DNA of 39,776 nt, from assembly GCA_015233285.1 (NCBI GenBank), contig JADFYA010000001.1, positions 1-39,776 on the forward strand, written 5' to 3'. Made by a program: the position numbers and the translations under genes. How positions within the stretch are numbered: the first letter of the stretch is position 1; each line of letters begins with the position of its first letter. This stretch comes from Deltaproteobacteria bacterium. GTDB taxonomy: Bacteria > Desulfobacterota > JADFXK01. Below are positions 1 through 8,150 of the stretch, piece after piece. The notes below the pieces were generated by a model. The model made no database searches. It was not told where the DNA came from and saw only the letters and a list, made by a program, of their open reading frames with translations.

Positions 1-407
1 TGGCCAGCAAAATAAAGTTTGGGGCGCCCTCCCCTGCCTTTGGCTGACAGCTCGTTAAAATAGGGATGGGCCAGAGCTTCTTGAATGGTCTTGTTTCCCA
101 AATATGAACCGCCGATGCCGATGGACACCACGGCGTCGAATTCCCCGACCAGGTTATCGGCCCAAGAAGTAATCTTGGCCACGTCCACTATTCCGGCATC
201 CGGATAGGGTAAGTGCATAAACTTGACCTGTTCGCCATGGGGCTGCACTTCTCCTTCTCTGATCCTGGTCAGAGCACCCAAAGCTTCCGTCACCTTCCCG
301 GCCATTTCCAGCAGATCTTGGGGCGTTACACCCTCCCCTCGCGTCTGGGCCGTCATATTGGTCAAGTCCAGGGAAAAGCCATCGTCGAGTCTGATATTCG
401 TCTGCAT
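1..407 (-). CDS. pgi: Glucose-6-phosphate isomerase, N-terminal part (runs off left edge)
   Basis: The minus strand encodes 135 residues from an ATG at 407, with a GGGAG ribosome-binding site about 7 nt upstream, and stays open to base 1. The segment VSIGIGGSYLGNK near residues 94-106 is the sugar-phosphate isomerase signature of phosphoglucose isomerase, which interconverts glucose-6-phosphate and fructose-6-phosphate in the cytoplasm. The N-terminal region before the signature is short compared with E. coli Pgi, as in the compact bacterial forms. Only the amino-terminal part is in the window, so fusion to another domain such as transaldolase cannot be excluded. Identification rests on the signature motif. 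Confidence 0.85.
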   Translation of the reverse strand, partial: MQTNIRLDDGFSLDLTNMTAQTRGEGVTPQDLLEMAGKVTEALGALTRIREGEVQPHGEQVKFMHLPYPDAGIVDVAKITSWADNLVGEFDAVVSIGIGGSYLGNKTIQEALAHPYFNELSAKGRGGRPKLYFAG

Positions 408-708
408 ATAAACTCCCAACACTGAGTTAACGGGATCTAAGTTTTGACCAAAGGAAAGCCGGCGATTCGTACTCCGGGGAAGACCAGGGCGCCGGCACTC
501 AAATTAATATCACAGCCCGGCCGGCGACCGCAAGTAAAGATATCAGGGCAACCTTATTAAACTTTCCGATAGACGCGCCGATAACGGATTCAGCCTTGAG
601 ATCACTTGCATGTTGAAGCCAACACATGCTAAAATACAAAATTCGAAGCCCCAACTACTTTTGATCGTCATGCACCGGATTCCATTCTTCCATTTCTAAG
701 GAAACCCA
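408..708. other. Intergenic stretch without a recognised gene
   Basis: This 300-bp gap lies between the divergent pgi start and the nuclease-like pseudogene. It must hold the pgi promoter on the minus strand, but I see no convincing -35/-10 pair. No repeat, RNA gene or open frame is supported. Confidence 0.5.
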
Positions 709-1295
709 ATGCACCATGATATCAGCTCAAAAATACTTATAGAAAAATGTCGGGAAGAGATCCTTCGGCGTCTGGTCGGAATACCGGTGGCATCCAGCGA
801 TCTTCTATAAGAGATACCAACAGAGACGGTGAACGCCAGACACACCGATTCTGCGATCATGATCACGGATGAGACAGGAAGACAACGCCTGATTATCCTC
901 GAAATCCAAAGCCGCTGGGACAATAACGTGCCCCTCCGGCTACTTGAATACCGATGCCGATATATGCTAAAATACCGTATAGGGGTTTCTGGGCACGTGT
1001 TGCTGCTGCGACCGTCTGGAGTCGCCTCAGGGAAATACGAAGATGAAGACGTGATGTTCGGCTGATCCAGCTCTCGGAATTCGATGCCCGGGAGATATTT
1101 GAAGAGGGTAACCTTTGTTTGATGCCTCTGATCCCGTTGATGCAGCATGGAGAAGAATTCGTGGACCGGGCCGAGGCATCGGTCTACCAGAGTACCTTAC
1201 CAAGTAAAGATAAAGCCGATCTACTGACCATCATGGCCATTATGGCCGGCCTGGTCTCCAAAAATTTAACCACGATGCTGATCGCCAGAAGGTAA
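709..1295 (+). pseudogene. Broken Rpn/PD-(D/E)XK nuclease-family (transposase-like) gene
   Basis: An ATG at 709 opens a frame that meets TAA at 808-810 but continues coding in the same frame past it (residues such as RLIILEIQSRWDNN and VPLRLLEYRCRYMLKY). Near 1060-1070 the coding signal moves to another frame, giving FDAREIFEEGNLCLMPLIPL and then KADLLTIMAIMAGLVSKN up to TAA at 1293-1295. The composite, about 195 residues, resembles bacterial Rpn-like PD-(D/E)XK recombination-promoting nuclease or transposase relatives, where the E-x-Q pair in LEIQS is a catalytic element. One nonsense codon plus one frameshift mark it as inactive. The family assignment is from memory of motifs and is moderate; the disruption is seen directly. 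Confidence 0.65.
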
Positions 1296-2394
1296 GATTC
1301 TATTTTAAATTTTGTTTTTATTTAAACATGTTGTGTTTTCATGTCATATTTTACCCCACACTATTCCCCGCACAGCGAAAGTATTTAGGCAGCCTGTCTG
1401 GGTACGTGAAGGTCAGTCTATCGCTATGGTACAAAAGGTGAAGGCCAGGATTAAAGCCCGGCCCTTATCTTTTTTCTATTCCATTTTGTTCAGAAGCCCT
1501 CACCGCTTTAGCACCGTCTATGGTCAGAAGTTGGACCGGATCAGGGAAGAAAAGTTCATTCTTCGTGGCATACAGGGGTCTGATTAATGGCTGGTAATTT
1601 ACCACAACCCTTAGACTAGTCCACCAGTGCCGGTAACAGATCATTTTCAGACCCAAATAAATATCTTGACACTTGCCTTCCACCTCCAATTCTGGCATGG
1701 TGTGCATCACCGGGCGGCTCCGGCATTTCGCTAAGACTTCTCCCCCAACGTTGTCAAAAGTCACCGGAGTCGTCTGGTCAATTCTCAGAAGATAAAATGA
1801 GGATGATCCCTGTTGGCCGGACCACTGTAAGATGAAAAAAAACTTGGTCCAGATTACCTCTAAGAGGTTAATTACCAAGGGCCTGTAAACGGTGATACCA
1901 AGCGGTTTTTTTGGTGAATACATGACGCATAGACACATCTATATGCCAAAATTTGTGCCCCTTCAACCCAACCCAGCCAGTTGCATCCAAACGACTTAGA
2001 GGCTAGTGGGGAGGCTGTGAGAGCCTCTGAGCGGCAAAAAAGGCCGAGAACACCGGTACTTTCACAACAATGGCTTATTGGTGCATTGTACCTTCTCTCC
2101 GTTCGGGTTGGCTCCGGTCATCGCTCCCTATTCCCGTCGTTCAGCCAGTGCTTTCGTGCTCTAGACCAGCACCCGCCGTTGCGTTATCGTCAAGGCCTCA
2201 AGTGAGACAATGGCTGATACTCTAATCAGCCTGGCCTCAGGTCACTAAATTTGTCTTTATTCAGCCGTTTCGTTGACAGACCATATTATAATGGATAGAG
2301 TCGTCCAACCAGCTTTGGGGTGAACTTGCCAAAATCAGATAGGATTACCGGATCAAGATTGGATGCCTGGGGTAGAACGGAAAACGGATGCTGA
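1296..2394. other. About 1.1 kb with no supported gene
   Basis: Open frames exist on both strands (for example 1465-1938 on the minus strand), but none has a ribosome-binding site, a recognisable domain or convincing coding character. The GC-rich part at about 1985-2210 may be eroded mobile-element DNA, but I cannot name it. No tRNA or clear terminator is visible. Confidence 0.45.
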
Positions 2395-2682
2395 ATGAAG
2401 CCCATTGAATTGTTCAATGATACCCATTGGTTTGTTTATCTGTTGGAATGTAGCGATGGGACCCATTATTGTGGCGTTGCTAAAGACGTGGAGGCCCGGT
2501 TGAAGGAGCATAATGCCGGCAGGGGCAGCAAATATGTCCGAGGCAGGACACCCGCTACGATAATTAATTCTTCTGGGCCACTTTCTCATGGAGATGCACT
2601 GCGCTTAGAGCTTAAAGTGAAGAAATCCAGAACTCTGAGGGATAAGATAGCTTTGCTTGGGATAAAGCAAGAAGGTATTTGA
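2395..2682 (+). CDS. GIY-YIG superfamily (UPF0213/YhbQ-like) protein
   Basis: A 95-residue protein. Its N-terminus carries the GIY-YIG fold signature in the variant form WFVYLLECSDGTHYCGVAKD (about residues 12-31), followed by the conserved arginine and ARLKEHNAG segment. Small stand-alone GIY-YIG proteins of this size belong to the UPF0213/YhbQ group of predicted nuclease-like proteins; biochemical roles in bacteria are poorly defined. The in-frame TGA immediately before the ATG at 2395 fixes the earliest possible start. The upstream ribosome-binding site is weak. The second motif tyrosine is present (HYCGVA instead of YVG), so the active site may be altered. It has no operon partners. Confidence 0.8.
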   Translation: MKPIELFNDTHWFVYLLECSDGTHYCGVAKDVEARLKEHNAGRGSKYVRGRTPATIINSSGPLSHGDALRLELKVKKSRTLRDKIALLGIKQEGI

Positions 2683-3543
2683 CCAGTTAGCCGACTAAAC
2701 ACCTTGCTACTTCAGGTTGATTTTTCCCGGCATGTTAATCTGGTTGGGTGATCTGAAAACTCTCAACCAGCAGGGTTGTTATAGCCAGCCATGATGGATT
2801 TCTATCGTTTTGCTATCGCACGTTTTGTCCTCGCATCTCGGTCAAAGCCAACAACTTTTGGGAAAAGGCGATGATGTGGTTTGGAGTTTAAGTCACAAGT
2901 CCTTTGAAAGCTATAGTTCAGGTTCTGATGGCTATTGGTTTGATGGCTCGTGGCCGGTTTCAAACCAGATAGAACCGGGTGCCATGCCTTGAGCAAGGTG
3001 ACGGACGGGTGACGAACAGGTGACGCAAGTTGAGACCCTTCGTCACCGCTAAAAGCCTTGTGAATAAAGGGATTCTTGCCATGGTGACGCAGAAACGTCC
3101 AACTTGTTGTTTTTTCTGGGTGTAGAATACACAGGGTTGGGGTGGTGGTGGGTCTTTAAACGGCAACTCATAATCGACGTCAACTGATCCGAACATTGAC
3201 GTCAACTTATCCGACGTCAACTACTCTGACATATACACATACGCTATATAAAAAAAATCGTTTTATATAAATTCATCGTCACCTTCGTCACCTAACCACA
3301 AATACATTATAAAATAAGCATATTTTGGGTGACGATCCCCAAAATCCTGCGTCACCACTCCGTCACCTGCGTCACCAGTACTTACGTTACCATCACCTAC
3401 GCTAAAAGAATAATCAAAACAACGGTATATAAATATAATATTGAAAAACAGAATAAATCTAATCCAGCATCTTACCTCTATGACCATATGACCAAAGGCC
3501 AAGGGAGGATATTCCCTCCCTCAGCCCGGCATCCTTGATATCC
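2683..3543. other. Non-coding region rich in GTGACG/CGTCACC and GACGTCAA repeats
   Basis: About 860 bp without a supported gene, downstream of the primase remnants on the minus strand. GGTGACG or its complement occurs about ten times: three direct copies around 2996-3022, then near 3045, 3083, 3280-3292, 3330 and a cluster at 3351-3375. Three GACGTCAA copies lie within 45 bp. This could be a replication-origin-like region of the integrated element, or decayed 3' coding sequence of the primase, since related primases can end in VT- or GD-rich tails. Reading the minus strand around 3280-3400 does give GD-rich peptides. Confidence 0.5.
3176..3220. repeat. Three iteron-like GACGTCAA direct repeats
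   Basis: GACGTCAA occurs at 3176-3183, 3198-3205 and 3213-3220, spaced 22 and 15 bp apart, each followed by CT. GATCCGA/TATCCGA sequence between copies suggests a longer repeat unit. The position beside a primase gene fits initiator-protein binding sites of a plasmid or phage origin, but no initiator gene other than the primase is visible. Confidence 0.5.
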
Positions 3544-3870
3544 CTACTTATCAATCCTTGTAAAGGCAATCCGAGTTCCTGTCTTGGTGTGTCGGCTCCG
3601 AACCTCTATACCGATCTCTTTCAATGTGGGTTGTAATCGCTTCAGTTGATCCGATAGCTGCCGTGGATTTTTCGGAAAATCGGTCGTGCGGTAAACATCG
3701 CCATCCGTAATCCTTCTAAATTCGGATAGCAGACCAGATACAAGGCCTTCCCAAGTTCCTGAGTTTTCTTCCAAGAGAACGATTAAAGATCCTACCAAGG
3801 GGTCCTGATCCACCAGGGTATACGTACCTGAGTTCGACGGGTATGCCAAGAGATTAGCGTCAAGGGCCAT
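3544..3870 (-). pseudogene. Detached C-terminal domain of the primase-helicase
   Basis: This 108-residue frame begins MALDANLLAYPS and contains GTWEGLVSGLLSEF and NPRQLSDQLKRLQPTLKEIG before IRVAFTRI-like C-terminal residues. In NrS-1-like and P4-like primase-helicases, a similar winged-helix-like region follows directly after the ATPase domain and a YEANR-type segment. Here that segment ends the upstream frame at about 4019, and the two are separated by a foldback insertion. The ATG at 3870 has no ribosome-binding site. I therefore read it as the severed tail of the upstream gene rather than an independent gene, although translation as a separate subunit is possible. Confidence 0.6.
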
Positions 3871-3878
3871 TATTCAAT

Positions 3879-3964
3879 CCGCAGATTGCGCCGATTTTCG
3901 CAGATTAGGGCCAAAATAGGTCTGTGAGGCTTTTCCATCTGCGTTAATCGGCGAAATCTGCGGA
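3879..3964. repeat. Foldback (MITE-like) insertion with about 27-bp imperfect inverted ends
   Basis: The left end reads CCGCAGATTGCGCCGATT, then TTCGCAGAT. The complement of the right end reads CCGCAGATTTCGCCGATT, then AACGCAGAT. The arms match at nearly every position over about 27 bp around a central spacer of roughly 30 bp. The element lies exactly between the two pieces of the primase gene and supplies the sequence that separates them. Elements of this CGCAGATT type are common as dispersed palindromic repeats in environmental bacteria. No duplication of target sequence could be assigned with certainty. Confidence 0.7.
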
Positions 3965-3978
3965 TATATTTCTGGTAC

Positions 3979-6105
3979 TTAATTAAAGAAACTCGTCGAA
4001 CTCAGGTTATACGTCGTTTCTTTCCTATTTGCCTCATAAACAGACAAAAACTTACCCCCTTCCCACAGGACAGGTTCCGAAGCTACTGACCATAAAGCGT
4101 ACTCCGCCATCCGGGGCAGCTTGCTTAACTCTGTAGTTGCATAGTTCTTTAAGCTCATGGCTACCGCATCTAGCAAACACCCTAAAACGCCTGGCCATAC
4201 TGCATTGAATTCGGCCATGACGTTACCGGTAGGTCTACGTTGTTCATCGGTGATTGGATTTAATTCTATGACTACCACACGGTCTGCCAAGTCAGATCGG
4301 TCCACACAGTTGTTTATACCGTTGATGATTATCGGTCTAATTGCCTGAAAAATTTCTTCCTCATCGTTTGTAAACAACTTTCTGGTTCTGAGCCCGGCCC
4401 CGGTAGAAAGCCGGCAAAGAGAATCTGCTGTCTTTTTGCTTATGAATGATATATTGTCATAACATAGGCACCAAGAATTTTTAGATGCGATCATCACTTC
4501 CCGTTCGTCTTCTGGAAGCTTTTGGAGAGGAGCGGCTCCTTGATCCAGGATATTTTTCGTAATCAAGGTAGCAGTACTTTTGGCTGTACCTTTGCAACCA
4601 TGGATAAACAAAATGGGTTTTTCACCAGTGGGTCTTAACGAGCTGAGCAGCCATGAGAGATACAGGACCCAATCTTCGTCGGATTTTATGTTCAAAATCC
4701 CTTTAAACCGGGTCAGAGCATCCGGGTCTCTTGTGGGCTCCGGCAAAGGCAGCATTCCCGGAGTACGATAAAACTTGATCGGCACATCTTTGACTATTTC
4801 CCAACCATCCGGGGTGATCTTGACAGTAGTCCAAGCTTCGTCGCCTAGATCCAAAGAGACATTGCCCTGATCATCTTCGCCCGTTCTTAGATAAACCGGG
4901 CGTAACGGTGATTCATGAAGAGCTATTCCGATGAGGGTATTAATCGTTTCTTCCAAGAAATTGTTTTTTGACGGACTATTATAATGCCGGTAATGGATAT
5001 TATTGAGTAGAGTTCTGAAGCCCTTTGAAGTCAGATCGTAGTTTTCAACATGGTCGTCCTTCATAATGCCAATAAATGCTTTTCCTCGGTCATCATGCCA
5101 GATATCAACGGTTATTTGGTTAACCAAATCAAGTAAGGTTATGCTGTCAGAATCTTGTTCCAGCTTTTCCTTGGACGCCTTCCGGGTTCCTTTTAGGCAT
5201 TTTTTAATCGTGGCCTGGCCGTACGTCATTCCGTTGGTGTAGTGAATTTCGTCCCACTTGGGCCGGAACAACTTTGACATCCTAAAAAACTGGTCAATTT
5301 CCGATGGATCAGCTCCGTGCCGGGCGAGAATACCACATAAAGCACAATCAGCCTCGCTTGGTGACTTGAAGCCTGAGATATCACCGCTCCAAAGTCTTTC
5401 GAACTTGTCGCCATCAGGCGATTTAACTATCTTATCTATAAGTAGATCGATCTTAGCGTCGTGATCGAGATTTGAGGGTTTTGTTTTTCTGGGTCCAGTA
5501 TCATTAGGCGAGTCAGCGCCGTCTTGTTTACAGGTGTTAGCAGATGACTTCGTTTGGCCAGAGCCACCGTCCAATAACTTCGTATACAGAGCGAGAACTT
5601 CATCTGGCCGCTCCATGATTTTGGTCGGTGCTCCTGGCAGGATATTCCCCGTGACGGTGCAGAAGCGTTTGTCGTCGTAGATTTCAATGCTACCGCTTTT
5701 CTTCCCGCCGCCAGGAAGTCGGGTCTCAGCAAAAAGGTGGACGCCTTTCCCTGATGGAGAAATCTCCGTGTAGCTGGATAAGTCATTAATGATCTCTAAC
5801 GCCCAGGGTGCAATTTCTCCCGTGGCCGGGTCCAGGCAATGGTCTAAATCTATGCCGACAAACGGATTGGTTTCTGTGAAAACAAAACCGATGCCGTCAA
5901 ATCCGTTAGCTTCACAACAGGCTAAGGCTTCGTCAAAGGTACCCCATGTGCTGGGGTCGTTCGGTTTGGCGTTTATACCAGTGGCGGGATTGATCGGAAT
6001 TTTGCCGATCTTCCCGTTGCCCCGGTCGGTACTTTTCCAAGCCACCCAATAGGGCTGGTCCTTCAGGTTTTGTGGAATATTATTAATGTATGAAGTGTTT
6101 ATCAT
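3979..6105 (-). CDS. Primase-polymerase/helicase of a mobile element (NrS-1 polymerase-like), C-terminally truncated
   Basis: A 708-residue protein with an AGGAGAG ribosome-binding site before the ATG at 6105. Residues 1-165 form the PrimPol-like N-terminal module seen in phage NrS-1-type polymerases: YWVAWKS near the start, then FVGIDLDHCLDPATGEI and SPSGKGVHLFAE, which carry the acidic and histidine catalytic-site residues. A helix-bundle region follows at about 240-310. At about residue 505 comes an SF3-like or AAA+ helicase Walker A, HGCKGTAKST, with CLCYDNISF as Walker B. Such proteins prime and unwind DNA for plasmid or phage replication. The natural C-terminal domain is missing because a foldback insertion falls after YEANRKE; the last residues (about 12) look non-native. 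Helicase motifs are intact, so partial activity is conceivable. Confidence 0.8.
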   Translation of the reverse strand: MINTSYINNIPQNLKDQPYWVAWKSTDRGNGKIGKIPINPATGINAKPNDPSTWGTFDEALACCEANGFDGIGFVFTETNPFVGIDLDHCLDPATGEIAPWALEIINDLSSYTEISPSGKGVHLFAETRLPGGGKKSGSIEIYDDKRFCTVTGNILPGAPTKIMERPDEVLALYTKLLDGGSGQTKSSANTCKQDGADSPNDTGPRKTKPSNLDHDAKIDLLIDKIVKSPDGDKFERLWSGDISGFKSPSEADCALCGILARHGADPSEIDQFFRMSKLFRPKWDEIHYTNGMTYGQATIKKCLKGTRKASKEKLEQDSDSITLLDLVNQITVDIWHDDRGKAFIGIMKDDHVENYDLTSKGFRTLLNNIHYRHYNSPSKNNFLEETINTLIGIALHESPLRPVYLRTGEDDQGNVSLDLGDEAWTTVKITPDGWEIVKDVPIKFYRTPGMLPLPEPTRDPDALTRFKGILNIKSDEDWVLYLSWLLSSLRPTGEKPILFIHGCKGTAKSTATLITKNILDQGAAPLQKLPEDEREVMIASKNSWCLCYDNISFISKKTADSLCRLSTGAGLRTRKLFTNDEEEIFQAIRPIIINGINNCVDRSDLADRVVVIELNPITDEQRRPTGNVMAEFNAVWPGVLGCLLDAVAMSLKNYATTELSKLPRMAEYALWSVASEPVLWEGGKFLSVYEANRKETTYNLSSTSFFN

Positions 6106-6200
6106 GTTTTTACTCTCCTATTTCTTTAGAATCTATTTAAAAATAATGTCTTTCGTGGATGGTAAGGGGGCCGCTCTATACGGAGACAGCCCCCATGCTC

Positions 6201-6407
6201 TTATGCCTTCGGTGGTTCCTGTTCTTGACTCAATGAAGCCTCTAATGTTACGCATAAGCGATAGGCATTATAAGCCAATAACTGGATGGCGCACTGCGTG
6301 GCCCGGTCGTTATAAAGGGCACATCCCTCGTTCAAACATGGTTCGTCCTTGATGGGACAGATAGTGGTGATTTTCTTACTATTCTTAGCTTGTTGTTTAA
6401 TCTTCAT
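6201..6407 (-). CDS. Small Cys-containing hypothetical protein of the element
   Basis: 68 residues, starting at ATG 6407 with AAGGAG placed 7 nt upstream. The start overlaps the end of the MerR-like gene by 11 bp, indicating translational coupling. It is lysine-rich at the N-terminus and carries four cysteines (CPIKDEPCLNEGCALY, then TQC), a spacing that could bind zinc or an iron-sulfur centre. I do not recognise a family. The position between the regulator and the primase suggests a role in replication or excision of the element. Confidence 0.65.
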   Translation of the reverse strand: MKIKQQAKNSKKITTICPIKDEPCLNEGCALYNDRATQCAIQLLAYNAYRLCVTLEASLSQEQEPPKA

Positions 6408-6675
6408 AAGTTATTTCTCCTTTTTTTATTAGGCTGTCCTGAGCCATTTGCGCTGCTACCGGCAATCTTAGTCCGGCGTCTAAAAATTTCTTTATGGCCT
6501 TGATTAAGTCCAAATCATCCTCGGTGAACTGCCGAAAGGTCCGCTCTCCACACACAACTCTGGGATTAGCGTGCAGATAATTCCTATCATGCCAGAATCT
6601 TCGTTGATTGGTCGTAACTCCGGTCCTTCTGGACGCTTCACCGATAGTCATGAAATCCGTTACTTCAGCACCCAT
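6397..6675 (-). CDS. MerR-like helix-turn-helix protein (excisionase/regulator)
   Basis: 92 residues from ATG 6675, with GAGGAGA 6-7 nt upstream. Residues 8-45 form a winged-helix DNA-binding domain of the MerR/AlpA type (MTIGEASRRTGVTTNQRRFW, then a wing containing GERTFRQFTEDDLDLI). A short helix follows in place of the long dimerisation helix and effector domain of true MerR proteins. Stand-alone proteins of this size usually act as excisionases or as element-encoded transcriptional switches. It is the first gene of a three-gene minus-strand unit with the 68-aa protein and the primase. Confidence 0.75.
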   Translation of the reverse strand: MGAEVTDFMTIGEASRRTGVTTNQRRFWHDRNYLHANPRVVCGERTFRQFTEDDLDLIKAIKKFLDAGLRLPVAAQMAQDSLIKKGEITYED

Positions 6676-6741
6676 ATGGTTCTCCTCGTTATTTAGAATT
6701 TTACTCCAAGCAAAAAATTTGCCTTAACTCTACTTATTATA

Positions 6742-6814
6742 GGTTACATTATTCATAAAAATACTAGGCAGGCACTTTAAAGCCCGTCACTAACAATACG
6801 GGTTACATTATTCA
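6742..6814. repeat. Duplicated 14-bp GGTTACATTATTCA upstream of the MerR-like operon
   Basis: GGTTACATTATTCA occurs at 6742-6755 and 6801-6814. On the minus strand each copy (TGAATAATGTAACC) is followed by a TATAAT-like or GTATTG sequence. The repeat could be an operator for the adjacent HTH protein, a duplicated promoter, or an attachment-site duplication of the integrated element. The inner copy, followed by TATAAT, lies about 65 bp upstream of the MerR-like start. Confidence 0.5.
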
Positions 6815-7349
6815 GGGTGGCTGAAGCGCGTTGGGTAGGATTAAACTCGGACAAAGATATGGCGATACTACTCCGGCCGCGAAACTGAGGTGCGGGATAT
6901 TTTGGCTGGTGCACCGGGGGTAGAGAATTTGATGCTGCCGTCAAAGTAAATCTTGGGGCTGGTCTGGGATTGGTCAGGCTTACTTCATGGCGAAGTCACG
7001 GCCCAGGTGTGATTGGCCGGGATTAGCAAAGCACTCATCTGACCGCCATGGGGGGACGCTAAACACTGGAGCCAGGTAGCGACGTGCCAAAGGGAAAGGG
7101 GATAGGATGGAGGATCTGCGTAGGGTTAACGGAGGAAAGATAAGGAGTTTGTGGAAGAAAGGCATCAGAACGGGTTTATCACCGGCCGGGTGAGAATCAA
7201 AATTGATGAAATTATCCGGCTCTGGGGTGTCAAATGGGCTGGCCCCCTCACCTCCACCCTGAGATCCAAAATGTGATCCATGAGCCGAAAAGAATCTCGA
7301 GGCGTGGGGACAGGTTCTGGGCTTATAGCCAGTCCTCAGATAGCCTTTA
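6815..7349. other. Intergenic DNA with no supported gene
   Basis: About 530 bp between the mobile-element operon and the cooT terminator region. Short open frames on both strands have no ribosome-binding site or recognisable domain. It may contain the eroded edge of the integrated element, but no integrase fragment could be identified. Confidence 0.4.
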
Positions 7350-7409
7350 CCGGTTGCTCGCTACGGGATATTTACAGAAAACAAACATCAACCCGTAATA
7401 AGCAACCGG
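7350..7409 (-). terminator. Long hairpin just downstream of cooT
   Basis: On the plus strand CCGGTTGCT and TACGGG are mirrored by CCCGTA and AGCAACCGG around a roughly 24-nt loop, giving stems of 9 and 6 bp. It lies 8 bp after the cooT stop codon at the end of the long minus-strand metal operon, so it probably ends or stabilises that transcript. No strong U-tract follows, so it may be a 3' stabiliser rather than a classical intrinsic terminator. Confidence 0.55.
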
Positions 7410-7416
7410 CACAGGG

Positions 7417-7608
7417 TTATTTATTTTCTTCCAAGATTATTTTATGTTCCACCAAAGACATCCGCTTAATCTTGGCGTCCAGCAATTTTTGCTCTCCAAA
7501 TATGCTCACCAGCCGCAGTTTTCCGTCTTCATGTTCCACCACATCGACACTATTGAGAAATATTTCTTCTTTTCCGTTTTTAAACAAGTACGCATTGGCT
7601 TCACACAT
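7417..7608 (-). CDS. cooT: CooT family nickel-binding protein
   Basis: A complete 63-residue CooT homologue beginning MCEANAYLF and containing the family segments VDVVEHEDGKLRLVSIFGEQ and ISLVEHK-type C-terminus. CooT is a small cytoplasmic dimer that binds Ni(II) through the N-terminal cysteine at position 2, which is present here, and is linked to maturation of carbon monoxide dehydrogenase. The ATG lies inside the end of the DUF3842 gene (8-bp overlap), so the two are co-translated. It is the last gene of the CobN-ChlI-ChlD operon, and is the best evidence in that operon for nickel rather than cobalt. Confidence 0.88.
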   Translation of the reverse strand: MCEANAYLFKNGKEEIFLNSVDVVEHEDGKLRLVSIFGEQKLLDAKIKRMSLVEHKIILEENK

Positions 7609-8023
7609 GGTTAATAATCTCCTTTATCCTGGCTTTAACGATTTCATCAATTAGGTGGGGCAACGGTTCCAGGGCCAAACCGGCGATTTCCACATTTTCC
7701 TGACTCAGAGGAATCAATATTTTTTTGGCTGAAGAATCGGCTACCGCCTCGGCCATTTCCGGAGTAACCTCACCCATCATGGCGTTAGCCATGACGATGC
7801 CGATGGGACCAATAATAACGTCAACAATTTTGGATGTCTTGACAATCGCGTTGGGACCGGTGGCGCCTTTATTGGCCCCGGCTTTCATCATCTGGGCGGT
7901 GGCGATGGCATTGGTGCCGAGAGCGATGACCTCAATGTTTTCTCCATATTCTTCCTTAAATTTTTTGATTAGAGCGCTGCCGATACCACCTCCCTGACCG
8001 TCTATCACACATATTTTCAGCAT
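7601..8023 (-). CDS. DUF3842 family protein
   Basis: 140 residues from ATG 8023. The upstream in-frame extension to 8119 looks non-coding, so I place the start at MLKICVIDGQGGGIGSALI, the conserved family N-terminus. The glycine-rich GQGGGIGSAL loop after a beta strand suggests a nucleotide-binding Rossmann-like fold, and a second glycine/alanine-rich stretch runs from about residue 40 to 85. The biochemical role is unknown. In anaerobes this family often neighbours CooT and hydrogenase or CODH maturation genes. The ribosome-binding site is weak (AGAAAG). It overlaps cooT by 8 bp and follows chlD after a 127-bp gap. Confidence 0.82.
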   Translation of the reverse strand: MLKICVIDGQGGGIGSALIKKFKEEYGENIEVIALGTNAIATAQMMKAGANKGATGPNAIVKTSKIVDVIIGPIGIVMANAMMGEVTPEMAEAVADSSAKKILIPLSQENVEIAGLALEPLPHLIDEIVKARIKEIINHV

Positions 8024-8150
8024 GTTCTTTTTCTTTCTGGCATTGGTTCTGTTTGATGGAAAGGACTGCGTAATCGCAATGTAAAAGGGGGTTAGCCCAA
8101 ACTGATCGTCAAACTCCATTTAATAACAGCCCATCGTCTGTCCCGATACC

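Noticed and set aside
1465..1938. A 157-codon open frame on the minus strand, and an overlapping plus-strand frame at 1312-1587.
   Set aside because: No ribosome-binding site, no recognisable motif, and residue composition unlike the confirmed genes; both appear accidental.
2802..3220. Overlapping minus-strand frames (64 and 86 codons) in the repeat-rich region, considered as the tail of an integrase.
   Set aside because: The frames do not join into a recombinase signature (no RxxR or HxxR-Y motif) and have no start signals.
2996..3400. GTGACG repeats considered as a CRISPR array.
   Set aside because: Repeat units are only 6-8 bp, irregularly spaced and in both orientations, with no constant-length spacers.
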